DNA from: Blastomussa wellsi
Lineage: Eukaryota > Cnidaria > Anthozoa > Scleractinia > Plerogyridae
DNA length: 64,000 nucleotides
Reading direction: 5' to 3'
NCBI GenBank assembly: GCA_947652115.1
Contig: OX393564.1
Coordinates: 13,283,426 to 13,347,425 of the forward strand
Part shown: piece after piece, positions 37,501-43,500 of the stretch
Numbering within the stretch: the first letter of the stretch is position 1
Layout: each line of letters opens with the position of its first letter
Position numbers and translations under genes: made by a program
Notes under the pieces: generated by a model
What the model was told of the DNA's origin: nothing
The model's database searches: none
The model's input: only the letters and a program-made list of their open reading frames with translations

Positions 37501-40500
37501 TCAGCGGCTGGTGAGGGATCTTCCGCTTTTGCTTCGCTTTCCCAATCAATGTTTTTTATTGTGATCAGCGCTGCGTTGGCTGTTGAGAGAAAATGTCCGC
37601 ACGTGAGTGCAATGCGGCCAGCAAGTTTTGTGAGATCTTTCTTGATTAAATAGGAGTTTCTGAGTTCTTTTTGATAAACTTCGTTGTCTTTGACTTTGGC
37701 GACCATTCCAACCGCTTTGGACACAAGAAAAATGAAGCCATCGATCAATCTATCAGATGTCTTTGAGCCCTCAAAGGCCTCCAAACGTTTGATGTAATTC
37801 TGAACATCTTTGTCGGAGAGGCGCTTGACCTGATCGTTCGACAGTTGCACGCCGAGGGTTTCTTTGGATTTTCCTGCTGAAAACCAGCACGGCCAGCTGC
37901 TCGCGAAGAGCGGGAATATCAGGCTGCAATGAAGAGACATTGCCGGGCGCGGGCGCAGCCCTGGCGCTGGTTGGCTCAGCTTCAAGCAAGTTCAAAACGT
38001 CGGTCATCACGTCGTGGAAATCAACATCGGTCATGTGGACGTCTTCGAAAGCACTCATTTTTGTCTATAGTTTCCTTTCTTTTTTTAATTGCGAACAAAT
38101 TTTATTCAGAAAGGGTGATAAAGTTGGAACTCAAGGAAGGAAAACTTATTTTTTTCAACTTTGAAATGTATTCTTTCTTTTCATCTGGAGAAAGATCGCC
38201 GCCGAATTCTTCAAAAACCAATTTCAAAGTCTTCTGTGAGGGCGTGTAGAAAAGCACAAGCGCAGCCATGTTTTTGCGGAAAGAAGCTGTGATGCTGGTC
38301 ATCTTCTGCACCAGCACCCAACTTGGTCTTGTTCACAAACAACAACCTCAAAACGCGGGTCATTTTCAGCGAAACAATGATAAGTCTTGTTCCAGACAAA
38401 TGTCGGACAGATGAGCACGATGTAGTCGAACTTGCCGCGGAAAGGGCCTTGGAGCTGGCCCACCACAAACTTTGATTTGCCTGAATTTGTTGGGCCCACG
38501 ATGAGAGCGTTGAACGGTATGTTGTTTGGATCCATTATATTAGTATTGCACAGACTCAAATTGCCGCTCCAAAATATTCATTTGTGAGTCTCTGATCACG
38601 AAAATGTGGCAGCTCACTTTGCCTCCTCCGCTCGCCTTCCTCTCGAGCTCGAGCAGAACCCCGTTTTGCGTGTCCACAAGCCGTGTGCCGCTGCCGTGCA
38701 GCGTCTGATCTGTCATGGAGCGCAGATCGACCAGAAGCCCGAACTTGTCTTCGCTCCAGAACTTTGTCTTGTTCATGTGGGGTGTACTTTTCTGCAGAAA
38801 GAAGCGGTGGACCATCTCCCACATGTCCCTCTTTGTGATGCTGGTGTTGTAGAGCCTGTTGGGCTTGCCTTTCACCATGACGTTGACTTTCGTGAGGCCA
38901 GGGTTGATGAACTTTTCTGAGTCTCTGGCCCCTCAGCGTAAGGCTCGATGAACAGGAGAAGGATCGCTTTCAAGGACCGGCTCTGGGGGTTGATACTGAG
39001 GTTAATCTTTTCATCGCTTTTGAGGAAGGTGTGGGTTTTAAGAAGTTGGACGTCATCAAAGGCGAAGGGCTTCCCCTTGTGGTAAACACTGCTCGCCTTG
39101 GCCGCCAGAGGCTTGCTGCTCATCATTTCGTACTCGATCTTGATGTTCGTCAGCTTGTATTTCAGTTTTGTGGGGTCTGAGCCTTTGACAACCTGCGAGG
39201 CCTGTGCAAGGGTCAGCTGAAACAAGAGTTCTTGAAAGAGCGCTTGGGGATAAAAGACACCGCGGTCGGTCAAAATTTGGTGGTCCAGCCGGATCCGATA
39301 TTCGGTGCCATAAACTTCGGCGAGCGCGTTTTCCGTGTCAACGCTTGAGGTTTTCTTATCCTCAGTATTCGAGCGGATCTTGCAGAGATCCTCGCTTTGA
39401 ATTCCGTCGAGCTGCCTGTTGTCTCGCTCCTCCTGCGAGAGAAAAAGGTCCTCCCAGGTGTTGTAGATGTCATAACCGCCAATGTTCTGCAGATCTGCGT
39501 CCCCGAACTTCACAACCTGCCTGTCGACCAGAGTGCGCCCGACGTTTTGGACGAGGAAGTTGTTGGGGTCGCCTCCAGAAAGATCTATGTTGAAAATTAG
39601 CGCGAGCGAGCCGGGCACGAGGACCTCGTTCTCACCCAGCTTGGGCACGTAAACATTCAGGGTATCGCCGGGGTTGGCCTCGCTCGGATTGAAGGTGAAG
39701 CGCTGCGTTGAACGCTCGAATTTATCCGCGTTGAGATTTTTTTCTGTGTGTGTTGGCCGAAGGTTTGCCTGCACCGCCATATAAACAGAAAAAATTTTTT
39801 ATTTAACAGACAACGCCAGGAATTGAGAGAGGCCGAACAACAATTAAGAGAGGCTGAAAAAAATGCTGCAGAAACGGAAAAAACAACAGAAGGGGTTCGA
39901 AATCTGAGAATCAGACTTGAGCACACTCAAGCGAGGATTGATGCAATTCATGATGAACATGGTTCAAATGTTGAAAGTAAGGTGGAACTGCGCAGACGTA
40001 AGCAACTGGAAAAAAATCTTCAAACTGATCTCGAAAACGAAAAGAAAGAGGTTGCTTCACTCGAAAAACTTGCAAAAAATAAAGAAAAAGCTCAACAAAA
40101 GGTTGACAAAATCAGAGCAGGCCTTGCTGAGACACAAAAAAGAAGAAACGCTCTTCAACAAAATCTGAACGATACGAGACCGCTTGATGAATTGAATGAA
40201 CAGGAGGCCGAGCTCCAGCGCCAAAATGAAGAAGACAGGGCGGTCATCGACAATGAGAACGCATCACCCTCTGAAAAAGAAGCCGTGGAAGCACGAGTTG
40301 CAGAAAGAACCGAGGAGCTCACACGTCTGCAAACGCAGATTGCGGAAAGAGAAAGAGCCATGCTGCTCTTTTACCCGATCTCTTTTACGCAGAACGCGTA
40401 AAAGAGATCTTTAAAAAATACGGCGTGACCGTCACAGCTGTTTTTCTTGCTGCTGGAGTCACGATCGGCGCCGTCGTCGGCGTCATAAACAACTCTCTGA

Positions 40501-43500
40501 AAGCAACCGCAAAAGGTCTGGGGAATGGTTTGAAAGAGATTGGCAAAAAACTTGCTGGAATCCTTTCAGGGTTAATTGGCTCGATTGTGAGTTTCCTTTT
40601 CAAAGCTGCTGGCCAGGCAATTGGTTTTCTGGCAGAGCACACATGGCTTCTGGTTTTGGGTGTGGTGGCATTTTTGCTTGAGAGCCGGCGTTAACGCAAT
40701 GCAAAGAAAGCCAACCCTGCAACCGCAGCCGCACCAACAAAGACAGCAATTTTGTTGTTGTGATGGCTGTCTGAGCCTGCCGCGGGTGTTGGTTCTTCTG
40801 TTTGCACTTCTTCTGTTGCAGGCTTTGGATCTTTTTTGCTTTCAGCTGTGGCTGCCTTGTGAATAGGGCTGTTTGGCGGGTTCGGTCTCCCGCCATCCAT
40901 CTTTTGAAGTCCCACTTTTTTCGCGCTCGTGTTTACCTCATTGTTTATCCCCAGCTTCATGCCTTGCACCGCTTGTTTGAGATGGTTGTTATAACCGATT
41001 GTGCTTTCTGTGTTTATCTCCATGTTCCCTGGCATCAGCCACGCGCCGGGGCAAACAGCAAGGTTGAGCCTCACATTGGCCTCGTCAACGGCAAGTTTGT
41101 ATCTTTGTACTGACTTGGCCAGGTCAGGCTGCCTCACTGCATCTTCCACCAAGACGAGGAACTCGCTCTGGGCTTCTTTTTCTCTGCCTCCCTCCCCCAG
41201 AATGCTGCTGCGGACGTTTACTTGCGTGCCCAAAATGCAATACACAAAGGCTTCAATCGACTGGTTTATTTGCGACAAACCGGCCTGGGTCAAACCTGCC
41301 GAGGTTTTGGGTGCAAACCAGCTGAATTGCTCTTCCGCGGCATCGTTTCTGATAAAACATACTGATATTCCCTTTTCAGAAGCCCTTGGGTCCTCGTCAT
41401 CAAATTTTGCTTTTGCTGATGGATAGGTCACGTTCCGGATGAAAGGATGGCGGCAATAAATATAAACGCTCCCCAACCTGTGATTCGGGCCTTGCGTAAA
41501 CCGGAAATCCGTCGAGGGGTCAATTTCGAACTCTGCACATAATCTTTTCCACGAGGCTTCGTCGAAATGATTGTCGAACTGACTCCATGTCGGGTCACCT
41601 GGCAATGCGCTAAAGCTTTGTATACCTCCGAGTTGGAATAGTATGCGTCGAACCGTGAAGTACACGTGGAAGATATAAAACGCCCGCACCTGCGGCGGCA
41701 GCATTGTGCTGTCAAATACTTCTCAGGAGATTCCGCAGCCTGTCGTCGCACACCACACTGCGAAATTCGACTGCTGTTCCCAGAAAGACATGTCTGGCCC
41801 CGACAACCATTTTTTCGCGGGCTTTGACGTTTCGAACTTGAACGTTTCGAAGCTGTTCCTTTTGGAAGACCTCTCTGAACTTTGCTGAAAAATACTTGTT
41901 TGGGGTGACATAAATGTCGATTGCTTTGTTGAATATTTTTTTCAAACTCGGCGCCGCTTCTTCGAATGGAACGGCTGGAACAGCCAGCAGCCTTTTTTCA
42001 GTGAGGGCCGTCAGCTGGAAAGGGAAACCATCAAAGGCTCCGCCAACCAAACCCAGCGTTTTTTTCATTCCTGCGCTCCAATATTCTTCATCTGATCCGA
42101 ATACACTTTTCAGACTACCGGGCCCCTCTTTCCAGAATATTTCGGCTGTTGCCGTGTTGTCCGGCGCAAAAAACACCTGGGCTTCAAATTGACTTTTGTC
42201 TGCCCTTGGAAACCGTGCAGAAAAAGCTGCCCACTCCTTGGTTTGTGCGAGCTTCGCATTGGCGGCCTGCGCTATTTTTCCTAGTTATCCCAACATTGCT
42301 GATATTTTTTCCCTGTTATTTTTCAACCTAAAATTTGCACGGAACAAAATAAAATGGTTGTGCTTACTATTTCTACGTCTTCCAATCCATGCACCGTCAA
42401 TTTTGACAACCCGATTTCAAAGGCTGATTTTGTTAGGCTGTTGTCTTGTTCACTTCCGAATTCGTGGAATAATTTGAAAAAAGATGGCATTATTGCGATG
42501 TCTGATCCTGATGGCAAACACTCTGTTCCCATAACATTCCCCAAAGGGCATTACACTCTTGAAAGTATGGCTAAAAATATTGAAGAAGCTTTCGCTAAAT
42601 TCAATGTAAAACTTCCCACCGAAATCAATACACCTGCTGGTGTTGTGGTTATTGACAACTTTGGGGATAAAAAAATCACCCTTGACAAAGACTTGGCCAA
42701 TTTTCTTGGCATTTCCCGCGTTTTGTTAAACGCGGGAAAACGCTTCGAATACCGACAAGCTACTTTGTCCACTGCAACTTGGTTGACCCCAATAAAAATT
42801 TGATCAATGGCAACCCTTCAAACCTTCTTGCGAAGTTTGACATCCGAGGGGAAGCTTTCCAAAAAGTTCACTATGAAACGGGCGAACAGCCGCCCTTTCG
42901 TGACGCTGCTTCGTCTTACAATTATGATGTCTACAGCATCACGCTTTCAGTAAAAGACATGGACAGTGAGCTTTTTGACTTCCATGATCACCCCCTTGAA
43001 TTCGAATTGCAAATCATTTGAAAAAAATATAATCTGCTGTTATACCATGTCTTCGTCAAATGTCTTGCCGAGTGCGCCGCCTATTTATCCTGAGCTTCCC
43101 CCACTGGAAAGAACCGAAAATTTCCGACTTTCTGAGATCTCCAAAATTGAAAAAGAAATCTCCGATGAGGTTTAACACCGGAGGCTTGTATTGAAAAAAT
43201 ACATGAAAGCCCGCAAAGTGATTCACTATTCCGCGGTGTCTCTCGGCGTTGGAAGTGCATTCCTTTCTTCTGGTGCCGTTGCTTCTTCTTTGACTGGCAT
43301 CGGAATTGTGGTTGGAGCGCCTGTCGCTTGAATTGCCGCCCTCCTTGGGTTTGCTTCGACAGGCCTTGCTGCTGTTAACAGGAAGCTTGAGAGGAAAGTG
43401 AAAAAACATACAAAAATTCAAGCTTTGGCTCGAGCAAAACATGACTCTATAAAAAGTTCCGTTTCCCAAGCTCTGGATGACGGCAATGTTTCCGACGCTG

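Noticed and set aside
39204..39593. 129-codon plus-strand ORF in the Polinton
   Set aside because: It is antisense to the capsid gene and has a Cys/Arg-rich composition typical of shadow frames.
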